A stretch of DNA of 64,000 bases from Cacajao melanocephalus (Eukaryota > Chordata > Mammalia > Primates > Pitheciidae). Positions within the stretch are counted from its first letter, which is position 1. Each line of letters begins with the position of its first letter. A model generated the notes under the pieces. The model did no database searches. It was not told the DNA's origin and saw only the letters and a program-made list of their open reading frames with translations. Made by a program: the position numbers and the translations under genes. Positions 39,066-52,458 of the stretch are shown one piece after another. The stretch covers positions 1 through 64,000 of the forward strand of contig CAUYLG010061874.1 of NCBI GenBank assembly GCA_963573385.1. Reading direction: 5' to 3'.

Positions 39066-41140
39066 TGACCAGTAGTATGTTGCGCTTAAAGTCATTCAAA
39101 GAGAATATTATACCTCTATATTAATTTTTATTATACAGAAATTTTTTATACATATGTATAGAGAAAGAGAGGCAGACACCCCCCACCCCAGTCTTAAACT
39201 CTCACCTATACCATTCCATTTAGGAATTATAGTATTATTGAGGCAAAGTCTAATACCATTATAAGGCCTGCAACAGCTGTAACAATGATACACCTGTAGA
39301 CGGATGCTGGCAGCCTAAAACTACACTTCGGAGGTACATGTTTGTTGCATGGAGAAATGAACAAGCAAAGTAAAGAAATAGACCTGGTCTGGTGGCTCCA
39401 TTCCCCCTTGGCTTATCAGTATACAGAAATTATTGTGTTTCTATATAACTAGTAAGAAATAATTGGAATTGCAGTGAGTATGGGCAAGTTACGGTTTTAG
39501 TTTAATATTGATTATAGATAATTCTGCTTTATAAATAAAAACTTGTGTTATCAGACAAAATACAGAGAAAGTTTTCTCCTCCATAGTTGTCTTTCATATA
39601 TACAGACATGCACTTGAGTTTCTTTCCTTTCCTGTATAATCTGAGGATTGTACTTTTTAATAGTGGCTTTCTAACCCCTTTAAATAGCTCTTAATGTAAA
39701 TATTCCATAGTTTTCATTAACCTGATTAACATGGTTTTTCCCTAACTTCCATTCAGAAACTATATTTGATTGTTGTTTTACCAGCACCCTTTTAGCCTGG
39801 TTGCTAAAGCAGCAAGCCTACTGCAAAACCTAAGTGGTGTGGTATAGATGAGAGCCTAAGACTTTAATTATACGTCATTTTATTCACAACACTCAATTCC
39901 AGGAAGGAAAAAATGGCTCTGTTGTTGTAAAAGACATATTATGTGAGTATCATTCATTGTAAACCAAAAATGATACTGTATTATATAGCATAGACAACAA
40001 TGGGAACGGATTCTGAAAATGTGACCTGACTGAGAAAGTGAATAATAGTGAAAGTTATCAAAATGGAAAAAAAAGTGTTAATGTGAAATCCAGCCTTCTC
40101 AGAAATACTCTTTCCTGGCCTGTTTAGTTTTGCTTTTGTTGCTTGTCATGCATGAATGAAAGTGCTGTACTCTCAGGGGAGTAGGAAAGCCTCTGTGTCC
40201 GTTGTTTATTTCCTTAATCCCTCCTCCTCTGTGATTTTTGATGTCAGATCTAAAATGGAAAGCCTGTAAATATAATGATTATCACATGGATAATCACCTG
40301 CATTAGGAACCGCCCTGCTTTTCTATTCTAACCCGAGCTGTTCTCCACATGTCACATCCACTCTGTGGTTGGATTTTAACCTGACTGCTTCATTAGATTT
40401 GTGAAACTCAGTACGAGGCGCCCTGGGGCAGCACAGATGGGGACTTGCTTGTTTTCTTTTCTCACTTTTACTGCAAAGGCACACTAAAAAGTCCTTTTCA
40501 ATTTAGTGCGATCAGTTCACTTGGAATTACCTCTGCTGTTTGGAACCTGTCTTACTCTTCTGCCCAATATCTATGACCATTCTTTCTTCCTTACTTTCTG
40601 ACCTAATGCCTTTTCTTTCTGACTCTGCATGGCATGAATCTGACAACTAAAATTCTGCTTAAAATTCTTACTGGGTCAAACTGTTCCCCTGTGTTGTTTT
40701 GTTTGTTTTGCTGACAGGGAAAAATAAATGTTGTTCCATCATTGTATCTACAAACACCTTCAGATCAGAGGTTAGCTGTGGGAAAGTCTGCAGTGATATG
40801 AGCCAGCTGCCTTCTCTAATGGAGTGACTTGGGGCACCAGTCCAAGATCAAAGGAAGGTGGAAGGAAGTCAGAAGATAAGATCATTTTAAGCCACAGAAC
40901 AACAAGCTTAGCTTTTCTAGTGATAGGGCACAGCTCAGCAAACCTGTGTGCGGAGGCACTAAGAAAATTGAGTTGACTTTTCTTAAGTACATCTTTCCTC
41001 AGTCAGAAATATGTTGATGCTTGAAATGGTTTACAGACATGGAAGTGTCCTAGGGCCTGGTTTTCTTAAAAGATAATAATTTGACATTTACATATGTGTC
41101 TTCTTGCAGTTAGTCAGCTTTATACCATAACAGAACACAG
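39066..41140. other. Repeat-free intronic block
   Basis: About 2 kb without a transposon. The part 40080-40700 has a more balanced base composition, with clustered homeobox-type words (gattatcacatggataatca), and could be conserved non-coding sequence. Confidence 0.5.
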
Positions 41141-41144
41141 TTTA

Positions 41145-41250
41145 TTTTTAAATATATAAAATATATTTAATATATTTTATATATTTTTAAATATATTTTT
41201 AAAAATAAAATATAAAATATGTTTAAAAATAAAATATATAAAATAATTTT
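41145..41250. repeat. AT-rich low-complexity tract with a 37-bp palindrome
   Basis: Arms 41150-41167 and 41169-41186 are exact reverse complements (18 bp each) around one base. Imperfect TAAAATA repeats continue to the following Alu. Confidence 0.93.
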
Positions 41251-41253
41251 TTG

Positions 41254-41542
<289 letters not shown>

Positions 41543-41545
41543 TGC

Positions 41546-41586
41546 ATATATATATATATATATATGTACTTATATATATGTGTATG
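41546..41586. repeat. (TA)n microsatellite
   Basis: About ten TA units, then gtact and more TATG units, grown from the Alu tail. Confidence 0.9.
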
Positions 41587-42695
41587 TAAATTTTACAGTT
41601 AATTTCTTATATTTGTATGAGCAAAACTGGACATTAAACAATTTTACTGTATGTGAATTTTGAGTGTTTGTGGCTTAGTGCAATTTTAGTCCTACAGATT
41701 CTTCATTTGAACTTTGTTTTACAGTCCCCTGGGGTTCTCTCATGTCTCTGATTAAGTTCCATATAGATAAGTGGTTCTAATATAGCTTTTTGTTGTCTTT
41801 TTCATATAAGAATTTGCTTGGTTCCTAATGACAGCTTGGGAAGCACCATACCAACAAGCTTTTGAACTTTATCTTATTCCTTGATATCACAGCCAGCAAA
41901 TGCTACTATGTGATGTACAAAGTTCTAACCTTGTTTGCACAAATTGACCAATTGTCAAGATTCATATTTATTTGCTTATTTTTGTCTACATCAACTAAAG
42001 CTAACTTGATCAGGCTTTTGTTTCTCTAATAAATTGCATAAGGAGTTGTATTTTCAACTTAATCACTTTCTGTTGACTTCAGCGTTTAGCTGTAATCATA
42101 CATTTTGACCTTTCTAAATCCTCAAAATGGTTCTCTAACCTGTATGTTATTAGTATATTGGACCATAGGTGCATACATGTATTATTTTCCCAGTGTTTTC
42201 CTAAATTTCTGCTAAAGACACTTGAGTATACTTTCTGCCTTACATGGCTTGATGCTGCAGTCGTTTTAGTTGAGTTGGATCTGCTCACTACTCAGGCTCA
42301 AATCCCATCCTTCTATTAATATCTCTTGGCAAAGACAATTTTGGAAGAATGTAAGTTAAGATGTAGAGGCTCTTGACAGTTGTCTGCAGTTTTTTTTTTT
42401 TCAAGAGGGAAGTAGAGCTGAAAAGTAATATTGCCTCCCTTTTCTATCAGTCCCAAAATTAAAGTATATGCACAAAGAGTAAAGAAAGGGAAAGGATTTC
42501 ATTACACATATGTATTTTTGTCATTTGGTAACCTGTTATAAGACACTTAGGGTATATAATAATCATCAGATTGTGTCCTTAAGATATTTAAAATCTGGAA
42601 GAACTTTGTGTATTAAAATTTTTTAACCATATATATATTTTTAATGCTCAACTGTTGTTACCATGTCATCTTATACTAAAGAGGATTTTTAGACT
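41587..42695. other. Intronic sequence, nothing recognised
   Basis: No family or coding frame identified. Confidence 0.4.
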
Positions 42696-42699
42696 GTTT

Positions 42700-43450
42700 A
42701 TCGAACAAAAAAGGAGACATTGAACCCCTACATAGCACCTACATCTAGATTTAACACTTGTTAACATTTTGCCTCTTTTGTTTCACTTTGATTTTTTTCT
42801 GAAGTATTCCAAAATAAATTACATATATGATGGCATTTAATCCCTAAATACCTCAGGATTCATCTTAAGAATTAAGGACTTTTAAAATCAAACTGATAAT
42901 TCCTAATATTATCTAATTTTCATTTCAGATTCAAATTTCTCCCCTTGTCCAAGAAATGTCTTTTATAGCTGGTTTGTATAAACCAATTAAGGTTAATACA
43001 TTGTTCTTGGTCATTTTCCCTTTCCTACTTTATCATGACATTGACTTGTTAAAGACATTAAGCTGGTTGTCCTATAGAATATCCTGCCTTATGAATTTTT
43101 TCAATTGCTTTCTCTGTGTATCCTTTAACTTGTTCCCCTATCCTTTGTATTTCTCATAGACTGTAAGTTACTGGACTAAGGTTTTGATTAATTCATGTTA
43201 AAGTATTTAGGTCAGAATATAGATGATGCTGTGAACTTCACACTGCATCATAACAGAAGACAAAGAATATTTGGTGATCCCACAATTAGTGATGATAAGT
43301 GATAGCATCGATCGCTGGGTTAAAGTGATGACAGCTTGATCCTTCCATTATAAAGTTATGCTTTGCTCCTCGTGACCAGCATATAACCTGAGATACGTTG
43401 ATTCCATGGAAATACTCAGTTCCCTATCGTCCTTTTACCCAATGAATTTA
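42700..43450 (-). mobile_element. Old LINE relic (L1M 3'-type family)
   Basis: Same family as 50965-51785: gattttaacatttgtt-like start, cattttgcctcttttgtttc, ttcatttcagattcaaatt and a later stretch with gggttaaagtgatgacagc and ttataaagttatgctttgc. More diverged than the second copy. Family name uncertain. Confidence 0.5.
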
Positions 43451-43881
43451 ACATCTAAAGAGGCTCCTTGTCTGCAATACATTCATTGTAAGGATTGCAA
43501 AAGTGATATTTCTGAATCTCTACATTTATTAGCAGGCATTCTTCTCTACAGAAGAGCTTTTTGAGAGGTATTGTTTTAATTAAAAACACAACCACCACCA
43601 TATTCCTTGGATTGTCTTTCTTTGCTGAGGTCAGAACACCTGAACTCACTGTGGCAGCTACAGTAAAAACATGTACTTTATCTTCTTTATTCCAACTTGT
43701 GAAGTGTGTTGACATTAGGCTGCCTTTTTAAAATTATTATTCCAAGGGAAAAAAGAAATCTTTATTGCTGTAAGAATAAAAATTGAACTATGTGGATATA
43801 TTGAGATGATTGTGTAAAAAAGAAGACTGAGTTTCAAAAAAAATGGATTATTTCTTCATTACTGAGCACTTTATAATTAAC
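43451..43881. other. Intron upstream of the ADK microexon
   Basis: 430 bp of single-copy-looking sequence next to the exon. No feature besides the splice signal. Confidence 0.45.
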
Positions 43882-43904
43882 TGTTCTTTTTTTTTTTATT
43901 TCAG
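43882..43904 (+). promoter_or_regulatory. ADK: 3' splice site before the ADK microexon
   Basis: A strong polypyrimidine tract of mostly T ends in tttcag immediately before GAA. Very short exons depend on strong flanking sites, and both sites here are close to consensus. Confidence 0.9.
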
Positions 43905-43940
43905 GAAGCTGCCACTTTTGCTAGAGAGCAAGGCTTTGAG
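43905..43940 (+). CDS. ADK: ADK internal microexon (adenosine kinase, about residues 226-237 of the short isoform)
   Basis: Adenosine kinase phosphorylates adenosine with ATP to give AMP and ADP, in cytosol and nucleus, and sets adenosine tone. The 36 bp read EAATFAREQGFE in phase 0, which matches the segment after FGNET in mammalian ADK. A T-rich tract ending in tttcag precedes it and gtgagt follows it. The first codon is the Glu of the NXXE motif (N-E-T-E), a PfkB-family element linked to Mg and phosphate dependence; the Asn lies on the preceding exon, outside the window. The published human gene is reported to have exons as short as 36 nt, in agreement with this one. Because the length is a multiple of three and both flanking introns are in phase 0, skipping would keep frame but delete twelve residues including that Glu. 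Identification is by remembered protein sequence and is very secure when taken with the next exon. Confidence 0.97.
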
Positions 43941-43946
43941 GTGAGT
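43941..43946 (+). promoter_or_regulatory. ADK: 5' splice site after the ADK microexon
   Basis: GAG followed by gtgagt is a near-perfect U1 donor match. Confidence 0.9.
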
Positions 43947-44054
43947 TAACCCACAATTGCACACTAAACAGATCCTAAAGGTTTTTTCTAGCTGATAATG
44001 AAGTTCTTTTGGACAGTGATTGATGTGCTATTATACTCTCAGAGCCTCGCAGCA

Positions 44055-44068
44055 GTTGCCATGGAAAC
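44055..44068. promoter_or_regulatory. X-box (RFX-type) palindrome near the ADK microexon
   Basis: gttgccatggaaac matches the RFX/EF-C palindrome GTTGCCATGGMAAC at every position. It lies 114 bp past the microexon; a CRE-like atgacgca follows at 44111. Confidence 0.5.
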
Positions 44069-44382
44069 TTGGCAGTCGTCATGGTTTCTTTGTTCTGCCA
44101 GCACAGTGTTATGACGCACTCTGCTAGGTCTGCACCCAACATCGCCTACAGATGTTATTTATTGAATTTTGAAAAGCCTCTTGGGAAGCCAAGAGGTTGG
44201 GCACGGTTTCAAGCTGCCTCTGCAGATATGGGGCCTGTCAGTTTGTTCAGTTAAAAAGCTATCTCATTAGCTGCATTACATTTCATAAGGATTCACTGCT
44301 AAAGCAGTGGTGGAACAAGACTAAATAATGAAATATAATGTCGTTTAAATAATTTCAGCCCTATCACATGTAGATTATCATT

Positions 44383-44390
44383 ATGCAAAT
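44383..44390. promoter_or_regulatory. Octamer (POU-type) motif
   Basis: Perfect atgcaaat followed by taattt, a common POU/homeobox arrangement. No proof of use. Confidence 0.35.
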
Positions 44391-44399
44391 TAATTTCTA

Positions 44400-47390
44400 A
44401 AAGGTTGTACTTAACAGTTGTTAGGAACTGATTAATTTAAATCCTGCTCTTATAAACTTGCTGTTTGAACCTATCTTTTCTTCTCTCTTCCTCTTTTTTT
44501 CTGGGGAGAGGGAGGTAGCATAAAATATACATACATTTTCTGAAATAAAGTCTCAATAATTGGATTTAATTTCTAGGTCCTAATTCTGTTTTCCTGATAC
44601 AAGTATTATCCTGTCAAGATTCAAAACTCCATGTGGTTGTTTCTGGCAAAATTGAGATAACCATGTTTTTTATCTGTATAATACCCCTCTTCCAACTGAT
44701 TGTTAGAAAACACTGACTGATATCAACCCAGGTTAGCTGGCAAAGAATTAACTAGGTTAGAGTGTTTTATGACTATGATATTTATTGAGCAGAACTATGT
44801 AGAATGCTGTGTTCTGTACAGCAACTTAAAATGTTACAGGGTAGTAATTTTAAGATTAAATTAAAATTTTGAATTTAACCACAGCCAAAATGTAGGAACT
44901 CCTTTTTTATTTGCATATTTAGTATTGTCTATCTAGGGAAGAGGTGAGTGGTGATTGGATAGTATCAGTAAGGATTAGTAAGCTCACTTTGAACTCTAGA
45001 GAAAGAGATTACATGAGTTTGTGAAACTCTTATTTAAATGCAGTAAAGGCAGATTTCCAAAGTAATACATGTGCATGTTACTCATGTCATCAGACTTGAC
45101 AAACCAGACATAGAGCTGCTTCTTCATAAAGAAAGACAATGAACATGTGATACAGGTATTCTATTCTGAAGATTCTATAAAAGAACTACTCCAGAGTAGG
45201 AACGTTGCTTCTTAATACTCAGTTATTAGGAACTGTGATAGTTTCTTACATATTTGCTTTTTTGTGTTTTACTATATTATAGCAAATCTAGGGTTAAGTC
45301 ACATATAGAAAAGGAATTTCCAAGTGTTGGGGTTTTTTTCTACTTTAAGTTTCACGTTGTAATTTCCCAAATTGGCAGTTATATATAGAACAAAATGTAA
45401 TCAGGTGAATATTCAATTAAAAAGTCAGATGTTTTGATCACAAGAATATAAATAAAAGTTTTCAGAGTTTTTTAAAGTTTTACTTATTTTAAGTTTTAGT
45501 GTTAAAAAATTATATTCTCTCGATACATCAAAATTCTCCATAAATAAAAACTTGCAGAACATAACATTCGTATCCTATCAGTTTACTATGTTACCATAAA
45601 CAATGTGTTTTTGGTTCCATAAAATAACCAATTTTGCAGACACTTAGAAAAATAACTTGTTGTATAACAAATGATCATGATCCTGTAGTACCTATGTAGC
45701 AGTTTTTAAAAAATAGTTTATTAAGCCTGATTAATAGTTTTATTTCTTCCTTGAGCTATATGCTTTGCATATGCCTTGTTTACATTCATTCATAGCAACA
45801 AACTACTTTTTCTGTTTTCTACTAAGTAGCACTATATTAACCTTTCCATTAGTTCTTACTTACTGATTCTAGAATTTTTTTTGCCATAAATCTGCTATAA
45901 TTGATTACAGCATATAAGCAAAATGATAATGATTATAATCGCATACCTTATTACCTCTTGACATAGCAAAACTGCTCTGTCAGTGATATTGACAGTGATA
46001 TGTTAGATTAGATAAAGCACATAGTGTCTTGATGTGTCCCTTTGTAGATTCCCAAAACCATCACAAGCATTGCAGAATATATTTGAACCATGAGTAGAAT
46101 AGATATTGTTAATCAAACATAATCCATGTATGGAACACTATCTAGAGAAATTCAGTAATTTTATAATGTCGTTAAAGTTTCCTAGTTCGTTAGACAGAAA
46201 TAGGAAAGCATAGGTTTGAAACTTGGTATTCTTAAGGAATAAAACAAAAATAAATCATTTCATCTTATTAGTTTTCTGTATGAAAATGCATTAATGCTCT
46301 TGGCTAGTGTGACAAACTAGACAAAAATCTGCATTTTATCCCTCCTAACTTTAATTTTGACTCTAAATTTGGAGCATGAATGAGAAGAAAGAAGTGAAAA
46401 GATTAAAAGAAAGGTGAGTATTTTTTCCTTCCATCAGTGCTGCTGTCCTACCCTTATTTTCTACTATAAATCCCAATCAGTTCCAAAAGCCACTGAGTAT
46501 TGCCACTAGTGATCTGGCTGCTGACAGATCAATCCAAGCACCTCTAAAAATAACCAGTGTTTATTCATCAGGAAATATTCTCAGTGGTATTGTTGTTTCT
46601 TTTTTTAATTATTATTCTGGTTAGCTTCTCTGCAAATTTTAGATAATCTTTTTTTAAAAAAATCTTTAAACTGAATTGGGCAATTTTCAGTGAGAAGCAG
46701 CAGCTTAGGAGGGCACTGGAGAATGAGATAAAAACTGGAGCTAGGCAGAACACAAAGCAGAAGAGAGAGGATTTTTTTTTTACATAGGTGATGGAAAATT
46801 GCATAGTGCCTGATTTAAATGACAGACCTGCTAAGAATTTAAAATGACAATTCTTGAGGTAAAAAGTTTTATAAGCCTTTTATTATCCTAGAAAATCAGT
46901 TCAGACTGGAGTATGTTTTTAAATCTACCTTTTCTTGAGCTGAACTGATTAAATGTTTGTATTTTTAGAACATAAATAAAAATAAGGGTTCAAAAGCATG
47001 TTTCATTATAAAGCGTTTCTTAAACTATTGAAAATTGATTTAAATTAAATAAAGTGAAGAAAATACCTCAAAAACCTATATATATATATACATATATATA
47101 TTCTCTATATTTTCATTGTCTCTGCAACTGAGTAAATGCCAAATGATGAAGAGAATTTATACCTTCTCTATTGGATCATTTATTTTGTTTTACTCCAGGT
47201 GACAAATGTTAATTTTTTTTTTAATTTTAGATATCTAAGAATAATATTTCTGTTCATAGGGGAAACAAAGCAATCCTTTTCCCTTTTTCCACTTTCTCTA
47301 TAGCCCCTGACTACCCAGAAGATCCCAGACTTGTAGTCTTTCTCTGACCAATGAGGATTCTTTCATCTTATACCACTGAAAGAGAAAAGT
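44400..47390. other. Repeat-poor intronic block
   Basis: About 3 kb with no transposon that I recognise. A short (TA)n tract lies at 47078-47102. Confidence 0.45.
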
Positions 47391-47391
47391 G

Positions 47392-47592
47392 TGGAATTGT
47401 GCTATCCAACACAGCATCTACTGGCCACATGTGGCTATTTAAATTAGGATTAATTAAAATTAAATAAAATTTAAAATTCAGTCCTTCAGTGATACTAGAC
47501 ACATCTTGAGTACTCTATAGACTAGGTAATGACTACTTTATTGGATGATGCAGGATAGAACATATACATCATCACAGAAAGTTCCATTGATC
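47392..47592 (-). mobile_element. hAT-type MITE (MER family, unnamed)
   Basis: gtgctatccaacacagcatc, ggccacatgtggctatttaa and, at the end, cagaaagttccattgatca match a common non-autonomous DNA transposon whose ends read 'gtgctgtccaat'. Confidence 0.65.
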
Positions 47593-47599
47593 AGCATGG

Positions 47600-48455
47600 A
47601 TAGAAAGTCTACAGAGAATGTATTCAGGCTGTATTGATTACCAAAGAATTACCTTAGGTGATTCTTAAGTTCCTGTGTTCTTCACAAATATAAATAATGC
47701 AATGGATGATCACCCAGAGTTTCAGAGTTTCTGAAAATAAGACCCTAAATCAGGTCCTGCTGGCTGAGAGAGTGCAGTGTTGTTTTATAGGTGCCTGAAC
47801 CCCAAAAGAAGACAATTTTAGAACAGTTCAGTTAAGGGAAAGCGATAAGCTAGTCTTCTACTTCTCTTCATTTAATCATTTGTTTATTCAACAAATATTT
47901 ACAGAGTTCTTACTATGTACATACCACTCTGATAGACCCTGAAGACAAGATGGAAGTGACCAGAGAATGTACTGTGAAAGAGAATGTGGGAAGGGTTCCT
48001 ATTTTAGGTATGATGGCTATGGAATGACCCTAAAAATATGAATATCTAGCAATGACAAAAAAAAAAGTGAGACAAACAGCAAACCAAATTTCAAACAGAG
48101 AGAACAGGACTATAAAGGGCTCAGAATGAGAGAGTACTAATGTACTATATACTCCAGGAACTGACAGAAGGCCATTGTGACGGGAGTGGAGTGAGTGGGG
48201 AGGGAATATGAGATCAAGCTGGCACTGACACATCATATAAACAACATAACTATTAAAGGAGTTTCTATTTGGAAAACAAGACAAAATGGTATGGCTTGAT
48301 GACTCAATGTGTAGAAACACTACAGTTGGTTTTCTACAGTAACTCCTATTACTAGGTAGACTATAACAGGAGTGTTTTACCTTTGTATAACCAGCTGGTT
48401 AAAAATAGAATGAAAAGAGTATGTTCTTTGATTTGGAAGATAATGTGATCACCAA
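47600..48455. other. Intronic sequence with a weak old repeat
   Basis: Around 47880-47950 the phrase attcaacaaatatttacaga, then ttcttactatgtac, resembles an ancient LINE/SINE tail. Nothing else recognised. Confidence 0.4.
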
Positions 48456-48610
48456 TGACAAAGCATAATTTAACATTTATAAAATGCTTTACAGTTTATG
48501 AAACCTTTCCCAATATATCATTAATACAGTAATACCTGCACAAACCTTGAATGGTAGATAGGGCATGTATTGCCTTATCAGTTCAACAGATTTAAAAAAA
48601 CAGGCTATGT

Positions 48611-48938
<328 letters not shown>

Positions 48939-48945
48939 CTATATG

Positions 48946-49240
48946 GGCTGGGCGTGGTGGCTCACGCCTGTAATTTCAGCACTTTGGGAGGCCGAGGCAG
49001 GTAGATCACGAGGTCAGGAGTTCAAGACCAGCCTGACCAAGTTGGTGAAACCCCATCTCTACTAAAAATACAAAAATTAGCCGGGCATGGTGGTGGGTGT
49101 CTGTAATTCCAGCTACTCGAGAGGCTGAGGCAGGGAATTGCTTGAACCTGGGACGGAGGTTGCAGTGAGCCAAGATCATGCCACTGCACTCCAGACTGGG
49201 TGAAAGAGTGAGACTCTTGTCTCAAAAAAAAAAAAAAAAA
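48946..49240 (+). mobile_element. Alu SINE (S-like), second of a head-to-tail pair
   Basis: Starts ggctgggcgtggtggctca and ends in 17 A. The target word ataggctatatg occurs before it, after it and, altered, before the first Alu. Confidence 0.95.
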
Positions 49241-49426
49241 TAGGCCATATGACTTGTTCAAGGTCATGTAGCTAATACATCATGTAGCCAGAACAAGAGC
49301 TCAGCCCTCTATATCTAGTGCTCTTTACTATAAACCACACAGCTTTCTCTCACACATTCTAATATATGCGAAGAGGAGATTAGATTTCAAAATGACTTTG
49401 AGAAATGAAAAATATCTTGAAATTCA

Positions 49427-49783
<357 letters not shown>

Positions 49784-49934
49784 TTAAGAAAAAATAGCAA
49801 ACTTAAACACAAGATCAAGAGTGACTTGTGAATGTGGTAGAAATATGGTTTAGGATGAACATGCTATAGTTTTGTGATAAAAACAACAAAAAGCACATTG
49901 CTAGCATTTCTAGAAGCGCTATAATAATGGCTAC

Positions 49935-50104
49935 GAGTATTATCCTTGGAGTCAGACTTTGTGGGTGCTAGTCTATTCTCCACTACTTAAATTTATGACC
50001 TTAGGCAAATTACTTAACCTCTCTGACTCAGTTTCTTCATCTATAAAATGGGATATTATATTAGTACCTACTGCCTAGAGTAGTTCAGATTTAATGAGTA
50101 CATT
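49935..50104 (+). mobile_element. MIR relic
   Basis: ttgtgggtgctagtctattc, accttaggcaaattactt, agtttcttcatctataaaat and gatttaatgagtaca follow MIR. It continues after the inserted block at about 50560. Confidence 0.75.
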
Positions 50105-50132
50105 ATTTTATTGATTGGTGGATTGATTGTTT

Positions 50133-50219
50133 TCAGACAGCCTCACTGTGTTGCCCCAGCTGGAATCCAGTGGTATGATGTCAGCTCACTGCAACTTCTG
50201 CCTCCTGAGTTCAAGCAAT
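50133..50219 (-). mobile_element. Truncated Alu joined to an L1 fragment
   Basis: Minus-strand Alu from the T-rich end to the words cctcctgagttcaagcaat, where it switches directly into L1. Confidence 0.85.
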
Positions 50220-50265
50220 CTGTAGATTCAGTGCAATTCCTATCAAAATTCCAATGTCATTCTCT
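50213..50265 (+). mobile_element. 53-bp L1 ORF2 fragment
   Basis: aagcaatctgtagattcagt, then caattcctatcaaaattcc and aatgtcattc, matches L1 ORF2 just before the domain encoding 'FFTELEK'. Shares aagcaat with the Alu before it. Confidence 0.8.
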
Positions 50266-50267
50266 TT

Positions 50268-50700
<433 letters not shown>

Positions 50701-50894
50701 AATTTTATGAGCTTTCATACTTCTTACTCCTCTCCCTCTTCATTTTCTCCCTTATAGATACTATTATTGAATGTTCAATATTCAAAACTCTTGAAGCTCT
50801 TTCTAGAGATTTTGGGGAACTTTAAGGATGTGACTATTTTAGAGAGTATTAAAATGAGAGTAATTAGATGAAAGAAATTAATATTTAAGTTATC

Positions 50895-51895
50895 AGCATG
50901 TGCTGAATATTGCATTAAGCTATTTCACTTACCTCATCTTCTTTCATCCTTACAACTATTTTTAACTTTTTATTTTAAAATAACTTTAGTCTTAGAAAAA
51001 TTACAAAAAATAGTACAGAATTTCCACATACCTTTCACCCAGTTTCCCCTGATATTAACATCTTACATAACCAAAGTATAATGAATAACAGAAAATTAAC
51101 ATTGAACTACAATAACTGAACTATATATAGGCTTTATTCTGGTTTCAACCATTGTTTCTCTAATTTCCTTTTTCTCTTTCAGAATCTAATCCCACATTGC
51201 ATTTGTCATGTCTCCTTAGTCTCTTCTAATCTGTGATAGTTCCTCACTCTTGTTGTTCATGATCTTTATACTTTTGAAAAGCACTGGTCAATCATTTTGT
51301 AGAATGTCCTTCCATTTGAGTTTGTCTGATTTTTTCTCATGATTACATTGAAATTATGCAGGAAAAGCACAGGAATGATGTTGCTTTCATGGTGCATCAT
51401 ATAAGGGAGTTACACAGTGTCACAGTTTCTTATTGTTGGTGATGCTAAACCTTGATCACTAGGTTAAGGTGGTGTTTCCCAGTTTATCCTCTGTAAAGTT
51501 ACTACTTTCCCATTGTATTTAATAAATATCTTGGAGGAGACACTACTTTGGGACTATGGAAATATTCTATTTTATCCACTAATTTTAGCATCACTAAACT
51601 GATCTATCTGGGTTAAGGTGATGTACTCTATACATCTCTACTATGTATAATATTATGATTTTTCCTTTTGTAATGAATATCTTAGGGGGACATAACTTCG
51701 AGACTGTAAATATCCTGTTTCCTTCAACCTTTTGCCCATTAATCTTAGCAAACTTATCCCCCAACATCTTTTAATGTGAATATTTTCTTAGTTTTGTAGA
51801 TGAGGAAATAGAGCTTAGAAAGGTTTATTAACCTGCCCCAAATCATACAAATAGTAAGTCCAAACCTGTCATATTCTAAAAGTCCTTGTAATTTC
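50895..51895 (+). mobile_element. MIR split by an L1M-type element
   Basis: The MIR core reads up to catccttacaactattttta and resumes at about 51790 with ttgtagatgaggaaatagag and taacctgccccaaatca. Confidence 0.65.
50965..51785 (-). mobile_element. Old LINE 3' region (L1M 3'-type family)
   Basis: Begins with a T-rich end (tttttattttaaaataac) as expected of a minus-strand tail, then acctttcacccagtttccc, tcatgtctccttagtctctt and gatcactaggttaaggtgg. Same family as 42700-43450. Family name from memory. Confidence 0.6.
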
Positions 51896-52168
51896 ATTAT
51901 TTGTTAAGATGTGTGAGCTTAAGTGTAAGGGAAAGAAAACCTATTGGGGACAGAGAGGGAAAATACTGTGGAAGGAGAAATAACGTTTTACATAAATCTG
52001 GAAGAATTATGTTTTGTACTTGGAAAATTTATTTTGTCCTTTAATTGCCATTTTTATGAGGTTTAATTTGAGACATAAGAAACAGTTCTTGGATTAAATT
52101 ACCAAAGCTCTCAACAAAATATATCTTCTCACAGGGTTGGTAGAAAGCAACCATGGAATCTTATTCTT

Positions 52169-52444
52169 TTTTTTTTTTTTGAGATGAAGTCTCATTCTGT
52201 TGCCAGGCTGAAATGCAGTGGCACAATCTCCGGCTTACTGCAACCTCTGCCTCTCAGGTTCAAGCAATTCTCCTTCCTCAGCCTCCCGAGTAGCCGAGAC
52301 TACAGACACGTGCCACCACACCCAGCTAATTTTGGTATTTTTGGTAGAGATGGGGTATCACCATGTTGGCCAGGATGGTCATGATCTGCCCGCCTCGACC
52401 TCCCAAAGCACTGTGATTACAGGCATGAGCCACTGTGCCCGGCC
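52169..52444 (-). mobile_element. Alu SINE (S-like)
   Basis: Poly-T to ccactgtgcccggcc. 14-bp target duplication with one mismatch: ggaatcttattctt / ggaattttattctt. Confidence 0.95.
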
Positions 52445-52458
52445 GGAATTTTATTCTT

